NCBI GenBank assembly: GCA_000317655.1
Contig: CP003940.1
Location: 3,047,547 to 3,111,546, forward strand
Length of the DNA stretch: 64,000 bases
Reading direction: 5' to 3'
Origin: Cyanobacterium stanieri PCC 7202
GTDB taxonomy: Bacteria > Cyanobacteriota > Cyanobacteriia > Cyanobacteriales > Cyanobacteriaceae
A program made the translations under genes and the position numbers. This document shows, piece after piece, positions 1 to 9,745 of this stretch. The notes under the pieces are model-generated. The model made no database searches. It was not told where the DNA came from and was given only the letters and a program-made list of their open reading frames with translations. Within the stretch, counting starts at the first letter, position 1, and each line of letters starts with the position of its first letter.

Positions 1-84
1 ATCGAAGCAGGTATGACCATGATTACAGAGCTAAAAGGGGGCATTACCGCATGGCAAGAAGCCCATCTTCCCATGGTGGCTTGA
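1..84 (+). CDS. Rhodanese-domain protein, C-terminal fragment
   Basis: The window opens inside this gene. Frame 1 gives 27 codons and a TGA stop; the tail LKGGITAWQEAHLPMV is the usual end of a rhodanese domain (GG-x-x-AW-x-x-x-x-LPV). Rhodaneses carry sulfane sulfur on a cysteine that lies upstream of the window edge, so activity cannot be judged. The next gene on the same strand is a TauE/SafE exporter; rhodanese and TauE/SafE genes are often neighbours in sulfur metabolism, which supports both calls. Confidence 0.8.
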   Translation: MEAGMTMITELKGGITAWQEAHLPMVA

Positions 85-118
85 TGTGTTACCTCAACTA
101 CTTTTCGTTGGCTTGTAG

Positions 119-136
119 TAAAGGCTTTAGCCTTTA
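119..136. repeat. Small inverted repeat between rhodanese and TauE/SafE genes
   Basis: taaaggct-tt-agccttta is a perfect 8-bp stem with a 2-base loop. No T-run follows, so a classic terminator is not supported. It may be a dispersed palindrome or a transcript-stabilising hairpin. Confidence 0.45.
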
Positions 137-207
137 AAATGCCTATTATTGGAGATGTCTATCGCCCATCCTCACCAAAACACTATTTCATCACACCTTA
201 AATATAA

Positions 208-981
208 ATGCGTTTAACTTTTGGATTAATACTCGCCATCATCATCGGACTGAGTTTAGGCTTAATCGGTGGTGGTGGCTCTATTTTGGCGGTGCCGATT
301 CTCCGCTATGTCATGGGGGTTGAACCTCGAAGTGCGATCGCCATGAGCCTTTTTATCGTGGGCGTGGTGAGTCTTATCGGTATCATTCCCCATTGGCGAC
401 AAGGTAACGTTAATTTACCCGTAGCCATTAGTTTTATTCCTCCTGCTATGGTAGGGGCTTTTATCGGCGCAAAAATAACCGAATTACCCTTCATTACCGA
501 TACTATTCAACTGGTAGCCTTTGGAATTGTCATGCTTTTGGCTAGTATTTTGATGATCAAAAAAAGCAGTGGCAAAAAAAAACAAGAAACCACACCATCA
601 GTTAAAGTTCTTAAAAATAAAACCCAAAAAATTCTTTTAACCATCATAGAAGGTTTGGTGGTGGGTATTCTGACAGGATTTGTGGGAGTTGGGGGAGGGT
701 TTTTAATTATTCCAGCCCTTGTGTTAGTTGGTGGTATTCCCATGAAAGAAGCCGTCGGCACATCTTTACTCATTATCGCTACTAAATCTGCCAGTGCTTT
801 TGTGGGTTATTTAACCTTAGTAAATATTGATTGGTTTTTAACTATTGGATTTACTTTGGCGGCTAGTGTAGGAATTGTTTTTGGTTCTTTTTTAAGTAAA
901 AAAATTGATGCTAAATATTTACAAAAAGGTTTCGGTTATTTTGTTTTAGTGATAGCCATTTTTGTCTTAATTGCTAGGTAA
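208..981 (+). CDS. TauE/SafE family sulfite/anion exporter
   Basis: A 257-residue integral membrane protein. The family exports sulfite, sulfoacetate and other organosulfur anions. The two-fold repeat of the family is visible: a glycine-rich loop GGGGSILAVP at residues 21-30 and a second copy VGVGGGFLIIPAL at 160-172, each followed by a proline/alanine-rich helix, with a lysine-rich cytoplasmic loop at about 119-140 between the halves. The length is typical. It starts 123 bp after a rhodanese gene on the same strand, so a sulfur-related role is likely, but the substrate cannot be read from the sequence. Confidence 0.88.
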   Translation: MRLTFGLILAIIIGLSLGLIGGGGSILAVPILRYVMGVEPRSAIAMSLFIVGVVSLIGIIPHWRQGNVNLPVAISFIPPAMVGAFIGAKITELPFITDTIQLVAFGIVMLLASILMIKKSSGKKKQETTPSVKVLKNKTQKILLTIIEGLVVGILTGFVGVGGGFLIIPALVLVGGIPMKEAVGTSLLIIATKSASAFVGYLTLVNIDWFLTIGFTLAASVGIVFGSFLSKKIDAKYLQKGFGYFVLVIAIFVLIAR

Positions 982-994
982 TTTTTTAAAACAG

Positions 995-1627
995 TTAGAC
1001 AGCGGTAATAATACTATTTCTTTTATCAAGATAGATAAGACGAATATCAAGGGGTATTAACTTTAAAAGCTGCCTATGGCTATATTGATATAAATCTTCT
1101 ATGTCTTCTTTTAAAAAATTGATTCCTTCGGTTTTTAAGTAGTTAATAATTTGCTCTTCTTGCCATCCAAATTTATCTTTAGTCACAATAATTAATCGTT
1201 CCTTTGGAGGTAATAATTGAATAGATTGCTCAAGATAAAAATGTAAAGGGAAATGTCTTAAATTAATAGAAATATCTGGCAAATTTAACTCTTCTATATC
1301 TTCTTTTGGTAAACAATCAATAGCATATTCAACAATTAAATTTTCCCAATACTTATTATCTTTTTCATTAACAATATCTAAATCTAAATTAAAGAAAAAG
1401 TAACTTAAATCTCGCCAGACTTTAAAAGAAATGGGAGTTATATATTCTGGTTCATAAAATCCCGAAAGTAAATCATCTATTCTGCCACCATAACGACAAA
1501 ATAAAGAAACTAGATATTTTCCCTTATCTGGATGGGTTTGTAATAATTCTAAGAGAGTGAAATCATCTATTTGCAAGAGAGGATATATTAAAGGGTGATT
1601 GGCTTCGGGAAAATCAGTCTGATTCAT
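995..1627 (-). CDS. Conserved-type hypothetical protein with sigma-region-4-like tail
   Basis: A 210-residue soluble protein I cannot assign to a named family. The last third (LPPKERLIIVTKDKFGWQEEQIINYL and the helices after it, about residues 137-200) looks like a region-4 sigma-factor helix-turn-helix, with the family-like LP-x-x-x-R start, but there is no core region 2. The N-terminal half is acidic and rich in Leu/Tyr/Phe. Its stop lies 13 bp from the end of the convergent TauE/SafE gene. A DNA-binding role is only a guess; it could equally be a helical adaptor. Confidence 0.6.
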   Translation of the reverse strand: MNQTDFPEANHPLIYPLLQIDDFTLLELLQTHPDKGKYLVSLFCRYGGRIDDLLSGFYEPEYITPISFKVWRDLSYFFFNLDLDIVNEKDNKYWENLIVEYAIDCLPKEDIEELNLPDISINLRHFPLHFYLEQSIQLLPPKERLIIVTKDKFGWQEEQIINYLKTEGINFLKEDIEDLYQYSHRQLLKLIPLDIRLIYLDKRNSIITAV

Positions 1628-1762
1628 AGATGAAATTTCAATGAAAAAGTAAATAATAAATAATTTTGACCATTACTAATGGATTAGTTTGGATTAGTTG
1701 ATGATTGCTAAATAGCCACAAAATATCCCACAATATAATATAAGGTTTAACACTGAAATTAT

Positions 1763-2332
1763 ATGATAAACAGCAGTCTAACTATGGTAAATATTTTGGG
1801 GGCATTTTTACCCGGTATCACAGATGGTTTATTCTCGACTCAGGGAATTATGGTAATGCTTTTGGTGGCTTATGGTGGGGCTATGTGGATGTTTTTAACC
1901 AGCGCCCCTAAAGTGCATACTATCATGGTATCTGATTTAATTATTGCTCAAGAGTTTTACGAGGGTTTGTTAAATTTACCTGTGGCGGATGTGCCTTTGC
2001 ATTATTACTATAATTATGATCAAAGTTTGGGGTCTGCCATGCTAGATCCTATCTATACTGGTAGTAGGGGTAATTCTCCAGTTATGCAAGAAAATACTGG
2101 GTTATGGTATCAACTCAGGAAAAATACTCAGTTACATGTCATTGGTGGTGCGAGTTTGGGTTATAAAAATTCTCAGCGTCATGTTTGTTTTGATCATGAG
2201 TGTTTGGATGATTTATTATTGAGGATACAATCTCGCCGTTTGAAGTATAAGATTCGTAGTGAAAACCCCCTTAATTTTTTGGTGAAAGATTTACAAAATA
2301 GGGTGATTGAAATGGCGGAGGCGAAAACATAG
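1763..2332 (+). CDS. VOC/glyoxalase-fold-like membrane-anchored protein
   Basis: A 189-residue protein. One hydrophobic helix at about residues 30-46 (IMVMLLVAYGGAMWMFL) is followed by a stretch typical of the vicinal-oxygen-chelate fold, VSDLIIAQEFYEGLLNLPVADVP, where FYE-x-x-L-x-L is the hallmark, and by a later segment ending in a VKD-x-x-N-R-V-IEMAE strand. I see no clear full set of metal ligands, so it may be a non-catalytic VOC protein. It is the kind of conserved cyanobacterial protein of unknown function that databases label glyoxalase-like. Confidence 0.65.
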   Translation: MINSSLTMVNILGAFLPGITDGLFSTQGIMVMLLVAYGGAMWMFLTSAPKVHTIMVSDLIIAQEFYEGLLNLPVADVPLHYYYNYDQSLGSAMLDPIYTGSRGNSPVMQENTGLWYQLRKNTQLHVIGGASLGYKNSQRHVCFDHECLDDLLLRIQSRRLKYKIRSENPLNFLVKDLQNRVIEMAEAKT

Positions 2333-2335
2333 GTA

Positions 2336-2373
2336 TTAATTGATAATTGAGAATGGATAATTGATAATTATTT
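2336..2373. repeat. ATTGATAATTGAGAATGG-type short repeat
   Basis: The gap before ldpA holds attgataattgag, aatggataattg and ataattatt runs, a relaxed copy of the attgtcaattgtccattgtc family seen at 7449, 22731, 34752, 50276, 51158, 53681 and 59641. It is non-coding here. Confidence 0.5.
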
Positions 2374-2413
2374 AAGGATATTTTCTGAGTTAAATTTTTG
2401 GGAATCAATAATA

Positions 2414-3463
2414 TTGTTATTACAAGATTCGGCGTTGTTGTCTTTGGAGTCGGGTAGTTGGTTTAAGTTGATTTGTGGTGCTAGTTATCAACATTTACCT
2501 TCTATTCGTAATCTAGCTTTGGCTTATACCCTCGCAGGGGTGGATTGTATTGATGTGGCTGCGGATAGGGCGGTGATTAATTCTGCTTTGGTGGGGATTG
2601 GGGTAGCGAAAAATTTTCGACAAAAGGCGATCGCCCTTGGTTATAATCCTAGTAATCCTCTTTTAATGGTAAGTGTGAACGATGGGGAAGATCCCCATTT
2701 TCGTAAAGCCTACTTTAATCCTAGCAAATGCCCCCCTGAGTGCGATCGCCCCTGTGAGAATATTTGCCCAGCGGATGCGATTAAATTTGAACACCCCACC
2801 GAGGGAGTCAAAGAAAAACTCTGCTATGGATGTGGGCGGTGTATCCCCATTTGCCCCTATGGTTTCATCGATACCCAATCCCACGTAATTAGCATTGATG
2901 AAGTATTAAACTGGCTTACCAAATTACCCATCAACGCCCTAGAAATTCATACCCAAGCAGGACATTTTCAACATTTTCAAACATTATGGCAATCCGTAAA
3001 ACCCCACCTATGCCGACTACAACTAATTGCCATCAGTTGCCCCTACACCCCCACTGTCACCGATTACTTGCGCCAGATAGAAAACCATATCAAACCGTTA
3101 CCCATTCCCCTCATTTGGCAAACCGATGGGCGCCCCATGAGTGGAGACATTGGCAAAGGCACAACTCATTTAACCATTAAATATGCTCAAACCATGATGG
3201 AGCAAGGCTTTACAGACTATTTTCAACTAGCAGGGGGAACCAATGAACATACAGCCCTTAAAATAAGAGAAATGGGGCTAAGTGACAAAATTAATGGTAT
3301 CGCCTTTGGTAGTAAAGCCCGAAAAATACTCGCCGAAATTCTCCACGAATTGGAAATCATTTCTCCCCAAAATCAATTGGAAGATTATCCCCATCTTCTT
3401 TGGGAAGCGGTTTTCGTGGCTTCTAAATTGGTAAATAGTCTTAAGAAAAATAACATTGATTAA
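2414..3463 (+). CDS. ldpA: LdpA, iron-sulfur light-input protein of the circadian clock
   Basis: A 349-residue iron-sulfur protein. LdpA senses redox state and relays light input to the Kai clock in Synechococcus (established for the family). Two ferredoxin-type cysteine clusters are visible: C106, C110, C114, C118 (CPPECDRPCENICP) and C137, C140, C143, C147 (CYGCGRCIPICP), enough for two [4Fe-4S] clusters. The N-terminal WFKLICGASYQHLPSIRNLA block and the GTNEHTALK region near residue 275 match the family as I know it. The only start codon close to the expected N-terminus is TTG at 2414, so the exact start is uncertain. It is followed directly by lipB. Confidence 0.88.
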   Translation: MLLQDSALLSLESGSWFKLICGASYQHLPSIRNLALAYTLAGVDCIDVAADRAVINSALVGIGVAKNFRQKAIALGYNPSNPLLMVSVNDGEDPHFRKAYFNPSKCPPECDRPCENICPADAIKFEHPTEGVKEKLCYGCGRCIPICPYGFIDTQSHVISIDEVLNWLTKLPINALEIHTQAGHFQHFQTLWQSVKPHLCRLQLIAISCPYTPTVTDYLRQIENHIKPLPIPLIWQTDGRPMSGDIGKGTTHLTIKYAQTMMEQGFTDYFQLAGGTNEHTALKIREMGLSDKINGIAFGSKARKILAEILHELEIISPQNQLEDYPHLLWEAVFVASKLVNSLKKNNID

Positions 3464-3472
3464 TTGCCCATA

Positions 3473-4072
3473 ATGACGGAAAAAAAAATATTAGTCGAAA
3501 ATTTAGGTATCATACCCTACGAACAAGCATGGGATTATCAAAAAAAATTAGTACAACAAAGATTAGAAAATCCCGACCTAGAAGATATTTTATTATTATT
3601 AGAACATCCCCCCGTTTATACCCTTGGCACAGGTTCAACAGTTGACAACCTCAAATTTGACCTAAATAAGTTTTCTGGTCAACTATTCCGTACAGAAAGG
3701 GGTGGAGAAGTAACATATCATTGTCTGGGACAGATTGTTATGTATCCCATTGTAAATTTACGTCATCATCAGCAGGATTTACATTGGTATCTACGACAAT
3801 TGGAGGAGGTGGTAATTCAACTATTGGCAATTTATGGCATAAAAGCCCAAAGAATAGAAGGTTTAACAGGAGTCTGGGTGGGTGATGCCAAAATCAGTGC
3901 CATGGGCATTAAGGCAAAGAGATGGATTACAATGCACGGTTTAGCCTTGAATGTTTGTTGTAATTTGTCGGGCTTTGAGCAAATTATTCCCTGTGGTATT
4001 CGGGATAAATCTGTCACTCGCTTAGTGGATTTTGTTCCCGATGTGCCAATAGATGAGGTCAAAAAAAATTGA
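3473..4072 (+). CDS. lipB: Octanoyltransferase LipB
   Basis: LipB moves octanoate from acyl carrier protein to lipoyl-domain lysines, the first step of lipoate synthesis in the cytosol. With the ATG at 3473 the product is 199 residues. It shows [17 protein letters not shown] at 77-93, the catalytic lysine K140 in [11 protein letters not shown], and the acyl-thioester cysteine C174 in IIPCGI. A TTG three codons upstream is possible but the ATG is preferred. The gene begins 9 bp after ldpA, so the two are probably co-transcribed; lipoate and iron-sulfur chemistry are linked through LipA, which is not in the window. Confidence 0.95.
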   Translation: MTEKKILVENLGIIPYEQAWDYQKKLVQQRLENPDLEDILLLLEHPPVYTLGTGSTVDNLKFDLNKFSGQLFRTERGGEVTYHCLGQIVMYPIVNLRHHQQDLHWYLRQLEEVVIQLLAIYGIKAQRIEGLTGVWVGDAKISAMGIKAKRWITMHGLALNVCCNLSGFEQIIPCGIRDKSVTRLVDFVPDVPIDEVKKN

Positions 4073-4081
4073 TAACGGTAT

Positions 4082-4204
4082 TTAAGCAAGTTTTTGATTA
4101 TGAGAATGGGGTAAGTATTTTCTAATTAACCAGAAAAAACCCACCCCTGCGTAGAATTGAAGGACTTTGGAGGCTAGATCAACTTTCCATGGTTGATTCT
4201 TCAT
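4082..4204 (-). CDS. Possible 40-aa single-helix protein overlapping the gyrA end
   Basis: A small reading frame (ATG at 4204, TAA at 4082) overlaps the last 26 bp of gyrA in another frame and runs on past its stop. The product has a basic start, one hydrophobic aromatic segment ([18 protein letters not shown], about residues 14-31) and a polar tail. Single-helix proteins of this kind are common in thylakoid membranes, and overlap with the upstream stop suggests translational coupling. I do not recognise it, no independent ribosome site is clear, and it may be chance. Confidence 0.3.
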   Translation of the reverse strand: MKNQPWKVDLASKVLQFYAGVGFFWLIRKYLPHSHNQKLA

Positions 4205-6779
4205 TTTCCATGGCTTCCTCGCTGGTTTCCTCACTAGAAGGAGGTACAAGAGCCACCGCTGCGATCGCATCATCATCATCCAACTTCTGTACCCTTACCC
4301 CACTGGCATTACGGGATTGGAGCGAAACAGCATTGACATCACAACGAATAATAATTCCCCTAGCCGTGATGATCATAAACTCATCATCAGGGTTGACAAT
4401 GTGCAACGCCGCCAATTCCTCATTAGACTTACGGAAACGAATTGCCTTTAATCCTAATCCAGCCCTTCTTTGTAACCTAAACTGAGACACAGGAACTCTT
4501 TTACCATAACCGCTAGTAGTCACTGCCAAAGCCCAAGGAGCATCCTTAGCAGTATCATTAGTTAATTCCTCATCCACATCATTATCAAGCTCATTTTCAT
4601 CGGCTTCCCCAATGGTTGCCACCACCTGAGAAGGAATGATGTCCATACTAATTAATTGATCTCCTTTGCGTAGCTTCATGGATTTAACCCCTTTAGCCGT
4701 ACGACTGAGAGGACGCAATTGATCATTATCAGCGTGGAAATGAATCGCCATACCTCGACGAGAACCAATCAAAATACTATCATCAGCGGTGGCAAGACGC
4801 ACCCAGCGCAACTCGTCACCCTCAGCTAAAGAGATGGCAATTAAACCATTACTACGGATATTACCGAAGGCAGAAAGGGCAGTTTTTTTGATAAAACCAT
4901 TTCGAGTTAACATCACCAAATATTCGTGATCGGTAAATTCACTCACTGCGAGGATAGAGGTGATTTTTTCCTCCGAGGAGATGGGCAACATTTGAATGAT
5001 GGGCATTCCCCTTGCATTACGAGAACTAGAGGGAATCTGATAAGCATTGAGGGCATATACAACTCCTCGATCACTAAAGAAAAGAATGGTGTCATGTTCA
5101 CACCCTGTTAAAAAGTGTTGTACTTCATCATCATCTTTGATTTTTGCCCCTGCCTTGCCTCTGGTGGCTCTATTTTGAGCTTCAAAGGTACTGACAAGCA
5201 TTTTCTTTAAATAACCTTGTTCGGTTAAGATAATGGCGACCTGTTCATTGGCAATTAAATCAATATCGACTAAATCTCCATCCCCTTGGATAATTTCGGT
5301 ACGGCGGGGGGTAGCATGGATATTTTTAATTTCGGTTAATTCTTCTTCGATGATGGCATCGATTCTTTCTCTGCGCTCGAGAATATCTCTTAAATCTGTG
5401 ATTTGGGTTAATAAGTCCTGGTGTTCGGCTTCGATTTTTTCTGCTTCTAAGGCGGTGAGTCTTCTTAGTTGCATTTGCAAAATGGCATCGGCTTGGAACT
5501 CGGAGAGAGATAAATCATCCACTAATTCTTGTTTTGCCGAAGCGGTATCGGCGGCACCTCTGATGAGGCGGATAACTGCGTCTAGGTTGCCTAGGGCAAT
5601 TAGTAATCCTTGTAAGATATGATCTCTTTCTTCGGCTTTACGTAAGCGGTATTGGGTGCGACGGGTAATGGCTTCTACCCGAAAATTGAGAAATACTTGG
5701 AGGAATTTTCTGAGGGTTAAAAGTTGCGGTTCGTTACCTACCAATGCCAACATATTACAACCAAAATTGCTTTGGATGGTGGTTTGTTTGTAGAGATTGT
5801 TTAAGACTACCCTAGCGTAAGCATCTCTTTTTAATTCTATAACTATGCGCATCCCGTTGCGATCGCTCTCATCCCGAATATCTGAGATACCATCAATTTT
5901 TTTATCGTTGACTAATTCGGCAATTTTTTCGATCAAAGAGGCTTTATTAGTCTGATAAGGTAATTCTGTAACGATAATTGCTTCTTTATCCTGTCTGCCT
6001 CGCTGGGAAATGGTTTCGATACTAGCAACTCCGCGCATAGTAACCGAACCCCGACCTGTGGTGTAGGCTTCTTTGATACCCTGTCTGCCCAAAATTTGCG
6101 CCCCTGTGGGAAAATCAGGACCGGGAATATACTGCATCAATTCAATGTCGGTAATTTCGGGATTATGAATCATGGCGATGGTACCATCGATCAATTCTCC
6201 GAGGTTGTGGGGAGGAATATTGGTTGCCATACCGACAGCGATTCCCGTGGCTCCATTTAAAAGTAATTGGGGTACTCTGGCAGGTAATACCACGGGTTCT
6301 TGTTGTGAACCATCAAAGTTATCTATAAAGTCAACGGTTTCGGCCTCAATATCCCTTAACAGTCCGTTGGTAGCCAATGATTGCAGACGACATTCTGTGT
6401 AACGCATCGCCGCAGGAGGATCATTGTCCACACTACCAAAGTTACCATGACCGTTGATCAAGGGATCTCGCATGGAAAAATCCTGTGCCATCCTCACTAG
6501 GGCATCATATACCGCCGTGTCACCGTGGGGGTGGTATTTACCCAAAACTTCCCCGACAACCCTTGCACATTTACGAAAAGGTCGTTCTGGGGTCAGTCCT
6601 AGTTCATACATAGCGTATAAAATACGACGGTGAACTGGTTTTAAACCATCTCTTGCATCGGGCAAAGCTCGACCTACAATAACGCTCATGGCGTACTCTA
6701 GGTAAGAGTTTGACATTTCATTGGTTAGATTGGTTGGTACAATGCGTTCTTGGATGGAGGTCATATAATTTTGAGTCAC
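4179..6779 (-). CDS. gyrA: DNA gyrase/topoisomerase IV subunit A (GyrA type)
   Basis: An 866-residue type IIA topoisomerase breakage-reunion subunit, which works with GyrB to supercoil DNA. The N-terminal domain has [19 protein letters not shown], the [10 protein letters not shown] region (residues 83-92; Thr88 at the site of E. coli Ser83) and the active tyrosine Y127 in AMRYTECRL. The C-terminal beta-pinwheel repeats are present from about residue 520. The GyrA box is not the standard QRRGGKG but Q535-N-R-A-T-R-G-K-A-G. The tail is highly acidic ([17 protein letters not shown]). Two GyrA-type genes are usual in cyanobacteria; this could be either, and the ParC-like alternative is not excluded. 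Confidence 0.9.
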   Translation of the reverse strand: MTQNYMTSIQERIVPTNLTNEMSNSYLEYAMSVIVGRALPDARDGLKPVHRRILYAMYELGLTPERPFRKCARVVGEVLGKYHPHGDTAVYDALVRMAQDFSMRDPLINGHGNFGSVDNDPPAAMRYTECRLQSLATNGLLRDIEAETVDFIDNFDGSQQEPVVLPARVPQLLLNGATGIAVGMATNIPPHNLGELIDGTIAMIHNPEITDIELMQYIPGPDFPTGAQILGRQGIKEAYTTGRGSVTMRGVASIETISQRGRQDKEAIIVTELPYQTNKASLIEKIAELVNDKKIDGISDIRDESDRNGMRIVIELKRDAYARVVLNNLYKQTTIQSNFGCNMLALVGNEPQLLTLRKFLQVFLNFRVEAITRRTQYRLRKAEERDHILQGLLIALGNLDAVIRLIRGAADTASAKQELVDDLSLSEFQADAILQMQLRRLTALEAEKIEAEHQDLLTQITDLRDILERRERIDAIIEEELTEIKNIHATPRRTEIIQGDGDLVDIDLIANEQVAIILTEQGYLKKMLVSTFEAQNRATRGKAGAKIKDDDEVQHFLTGCEHDTILFFSDRGVVYALNAYQIPSSSRNARGMPIIQMLPISSEEKITSILAVSEFTDHEYLVMLTRNGFIKKTALSAFGNIRSNGLIAISLAEGDELRWVRLATADDSILIGSRRGMAIHFHADNDQLRPLSRTAKGVKSMKLRKGDQLISMDIIPSQVVATIGEADENELDNDVDEELTNDTAKDAPWALAVTTSGYGKRVPVSQFRLQRRAGLGLKAIRFRKSNEELAALHIVNPDDEFMIITARGIIIRCDVNAVSLQSRNASGVRVQKLDDDDAIAAVALVPPSSEETSEEAMENEESTMES

Positions 6780-6897
6780 GAAATTAATGCTATTTTAGCA
6801 TATATTTGACCCTTGAAAAATCCTTGAAAATCACCTTGAGGGGATATAAAATAACTGATTTCGATGGATCTACAAAAGAAATTTACTACAAAAAATT

Positions 6898-7380
6898 ATG
6901 ATTTGGTTAGGAATTGATCCGGGTTTGGCAATTATTGGTTGGGCGGTGTTGGAGGGGGATGATATGATTAGCCCTCGTTTAATTGATTATGGCATTACGG
7001 AAACTGATAAAAAATATTCGACAGGACATCGGTTAAGGGAGATTGAGGAGGATTTTACGGAATTATTTAAGGAATTTAAACCTCAACGTGTTGCCATTGA
7101 AATGCCTTTTTTTAGTCGTCAGATTAAGGCGGCGGGGGGAGTTTTACAGGCTTTGGGAGTAATTCATCTCATTTGTTACCGAGAGGCAGAAATTGATCCC
7201 ATATTTCTACATCAGTCTAGTTGGAAAGCTCATTTAGTTCATGGTAAGGCGACAAAGGAGGAAGTGGCACAGGCTCTGCAAGGTATTTTTGAGTTGGATG
7301 CTTTGCCCATTGATGATAGTGTGGATGCGATCGCTATTGCCTATGCGGCTTATTGTGGATTACAAAATCAAATTAAATAA
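6898..7380 (+). CDS. ruvC: Holliday junction resolvase RuvC
   Basis: A 160-residue RNase H-fold endonuclease that cuts Holliday junctions after RuvAB migration. The acidic catalytic set is visible: D7 in GIDPG, E68 in VAIEMPFF, and D140/D143 in IDDSVDAIAIA. The length is normal for the family. It is transcribed away from gyrA; ruvB lies 48 kb away at 55374, so there is no ruv operon. The stop codon merges into a dispersed inverted repeat. Confidence 0.95.
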   Translation: MIWLGIDPGLAIIGWAVLEGDDMISPRLIDYGITETDKKYSTGHRLREIEEDFTELFKEFKPQRVAIEMPFFSRQIKAAGGVLQALGVIHLICYREAEIDPIFLHQSSWKAHLVHGKATKEEVAQALQGIFELDALPIDDSVDAIAIAYAAYCGLQNQIK

Positions 7381-7506
7381 CTTGAGTTCGGGATAACATT
7401 TTCTAGTTAAGGCAGGCAATAGGGAATAGGCAATGGGCAATAAAATAATTGTCAATTGTCCATTGTCAATTGTTAATTCTTCACATCTTTATCCCGAACT
7501 GAGGTT
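7379..7506. repeat. Mobile-type repeat with 18-bp inverted ends
   Basis: The left end aacttgagttcgggataa (7379-7396) and the right end ttatcccgaactgaggtt (7489-7506) are inverted copies with two mismatches, enclosing 92 bp. The interior holds heptamer runs (ggcaatagggaataggcaat) and an attgtcaattgtccattgtc copy. The left end overlaps the ruvC stop codon. No reading frame is inside, so it behaves like a MITE or REP-type element. Related ends are at 16260, 16473, 22670, 41753 and 53519. Confidence 0.7.
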
Positions 7507-7795
7507 TGGTACGGTTTTTCCCACTGCCGATTTATGGATTATGGATAAACGATTACTTCCTTAAGGTGACATTTCCCAGCAAAATAAGCCTATGATATTC
7601 GATAAATATAGGCTTGAAAGAAAATGCTATGATCTAACAATAGAGGTAACAGCCAACTTTCTCAGAAAAACGTTAAAAATTCGTAACATAAGTTAACATA
7701 GAAATAACAAATAAAAAAAGTAGCTAAAAGCTCTCATTCATTATCAAGACCGATTGATAAAATAACTATATATATTTACAGGAGGCTATCCATAA
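7507..7795 (+). promoter_or_regulatory. Leader region of ftsH
   Basis: There is no gene in these 289 bp. The last part is AT-rich and ends with a strong ribosome site, aggagg at 7780-7785, ten bases before a GTG codon. That spacing supports the GTG start of ftsH. A long 5' leader is plausible, but no promoter boxes could be fixed with confidence. Confidence 0.5.
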
Positions 7796-9643
7796 GTGAG
7801 TAAAGATAATAAAAAATGGCGTAACGTCGGACTATATGCCATATTGGCAGTGGTCGTCGTTGCTTTAGCCACAGCTTTTTTAGATCGTCCTCAAGAACAA
7901 CAATCAAGCTGGAAGTATAGCCAATTTATTGATGAAGTACAAACCAACCGAGTTGAAAGAGTACAATTAAGTGCAGATCGTAGTCAGGCGATCGCCACGG
8001 CAAGAGATGGACAACGCTTCTTAGTCAACCTCCCCAACGATCCCCAATTGGTGGATATTTTATCTGACAACCAAGTAGACATTTCCGTTGTCCCCCAAAG
8101 CGATGACAGTTTCTGGTTCAGAGCAATCAGCAGTCTCTTCTTCCCCGTATTACTCCTCGTGGGTTTATTTTTCCTTCTTCGCCGTGCCTCCAGTGGGCCA
8201 GGTTCTCAGGCAATGAACTTTGGTAAATCCAAAGCCAGAGTACAAATGGAACCCCAAACCCAAGTCACCTTCGCTGACGTGGCGGGGATTGAACAAGCTA
8301 AACTAGAACTTACCGAAGTAGTGGATTTCCTCAAAAACGGTGAAAGATTTACTGCCATCGGTGCCAAAATTCCTAAAGGAGTTCTTTTGGTAGGGCCTCC
8401 CGGGACAGGTAAAACCCTCCTTGCCAAAGCAGTGGCAGGGGAAGCAGGAGTTCCTTTCTTCAGCATCTCTGGTTCTGAGTTCGTAGAGATGTTCGTCGGG
8501 GTTGGTGCTTCTCGGGTTCGTGATTTGTTTGAACAGGCCAAACAAAGCGCTCCTTGTATCGTATTCATCGATGAGATTGACGCAGTCGGTCGTCAAAGAG
8601 GAGCTGGTTTAGGTGGTGGTAATGATGAAAGGGAACAAACCCTGAACCAACTTCTCACCGAAATGGATGGTTTTGAAGGCAACACTGGCATTATCATCGT
8701 CGCTGCCACCAACCGCCCTGATGTACTTGATTCTGCTTTATTACGTCCCGGACGTTTTGACCGTCAAGTAGTGGTCGATCGCCCCGACTTCTCTGGCAGA
8801 GCGGAAATTTTGGGAGTTCATGCCCAAGGTAAAACCCTTGCCAAAGACGTGGATCTCGAAAAAATCGCCCGTCGTACCCCCGGATTTACAGGTGCCGACC
8901 TTTCCAACCTGCTCAACGAAGCCGCTATTTTGGCCGCCCGTCGTAACCTCACCGAGATTTCCATGGATGAAGTTAACGATGCCATTGATCGTGTTTTAGC
9001 CGGCCCCGAGAAGAAAAACCGTGTCATGAGCGAAAAACGTAAAACCCTCGTGGCATACCATGAAGCAGGACACGCCCTCGTAGGTGCTTTGATGCCTGAC
9101 TATGATCCTGTACAAAAAATTAGTATTATCCCCCGTGGACGCGCAGGAGGACTCACTTGGTTTACTCCTAGTGAAGATCGCATGGAATCAGGGTTATATT
9201 CTCGCTCCTACTTACAAAATCAAATGGCTGTGGCTCTTGGTGGACGTATTGCCGAAGAAATCATTTTCGGTCAAGAAGAAGTAACCACAGGTGCATCCAA
9301 TGACTTACAACAAGTCGCTCGGGTTGCCCGTCAGATGATTACTCGTTTTGGTATGAGCGATCGCCTCGGGCCTGTAGCATTAGGTCGTCAGAACGGAAAC
9401 GTCTTCATGGGTAGAGACATCGCCTCTGATCGTGACTTCTCCGACACCACCGCTGCCACCATTGACGAAGAAGTAAGCCAATTGGTAGAAAGAGCCTATC
9501 AAAGAGCAAAAGACGTACTCGTCCAAAATCGTCCTATCCTCGATAAACTTGCTGAAATGTTAGTGGAAAAAGAAACCGTCGAAGCCGATGAGTTGCAGGA
9601 AATCCTCAACAGCAGTGACATCAAAATGGCTGCCATCGTCTAA
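7796..9643 (+). CDS. ftsH: ATP-dependent zinc metalloprotease FtsH (FtsH2-like)
   Basis: A 615-residue membrane protease. Two membrane helices (about 12-28 and 112-128) flank a lumen-side domain; then come Walker A GPPGTGKT (200-207), Walker B VFIDEID (256-262), the SRH region near 305-323 and the zinc site HEAGH (422-426). The sequence closely follows Synechocystis Slr0228 (FtsH2) as I remember it, including [20 protein letters not shown]. FtsH2 pairs with FtsH3 and degrades damaged D1 during photosystem II repair in thylakoids. It begins with GTG behind a strong ribosome site and ends at a clear terminator, so it is probably monocistronic. Confidence 0.95.
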   Translation: MSKDNKKWRNVGLYAILAVVVVALATAFLDRPQEQQSSWKYSQFIDEVQTNRVERVQLSADRSQAIATARDGQRFLVNLPNDPQLVDILSDNQVDISVVPQSDDSFWFRAISSLFFPVLLLVGLFFLLRRASSGPGSQAMNFGKSKARVQMEPQTQVTFADVAGIEQAKLELTEVVDFLKNGERFTAIGAKIPKGVLLVGPPGTGKTLLAKAVAGEAGVPFFSISGSEFVEMFVGVGASRVRDLFEQAKQSAPCIVFIDEIDAVGRQRGAGLGGGNDEREQTLNQLLTEMDGFEGNTGIIIVAATNRPDVLDSALLRPGRFDRQVVVDRPDFSGRAEILGVHAQGKTLAKDVDLEKIARRTPGFTGADLSNLLNEAAILAARRNLTEISMDEVNDAIDRVLAGPEKKNRVMSEKRKTLVAYHEAGHALVGALMPDYDPVQKISIIPRGRAGGLTWFTPSEDRMESGLYSRSYLQNQMAVALGGRIAEEIIFGQEEVTTGASNDLQQVARVARQMITRFGMSDRLGPVALGRQNGNVFMGRDIASDRDFSDTTAATIDEEVSQLVERAYQRAKDVLVQNRPILDKLAEMLVEKETVEADELQEILNSSDIKMAAIV

Positions 9644-9677
9644 TTCTTAGACATTCTCACAGTTCATAAAAATTTAG

Positions 9678-9709
9678 AGGGGCTTAACATATTGTTGAGT
9701 CCCTTTTTT
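9678..9709 (+). terminator. Rho-independent terminator of ftsH
   Basis: gggg-cttaaca / tgttgag-tccc forms a stem of about 11 bp with G-T pairs and a 3-base loop (tat), followed by six T residues. It lies 35 bp after the ftsH stop. Confidence 0.85.
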
Positions 9710-9745
9710 GTGCAAAATAAAAATAACTTTTGTTTACCTTAAAAA

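Noticed and set aside
8206-8568. Long minus-strand frame inside ftsH
   Set aside because: It is a shadow of the strongly biased ftsH coding sequence with no plausible product.
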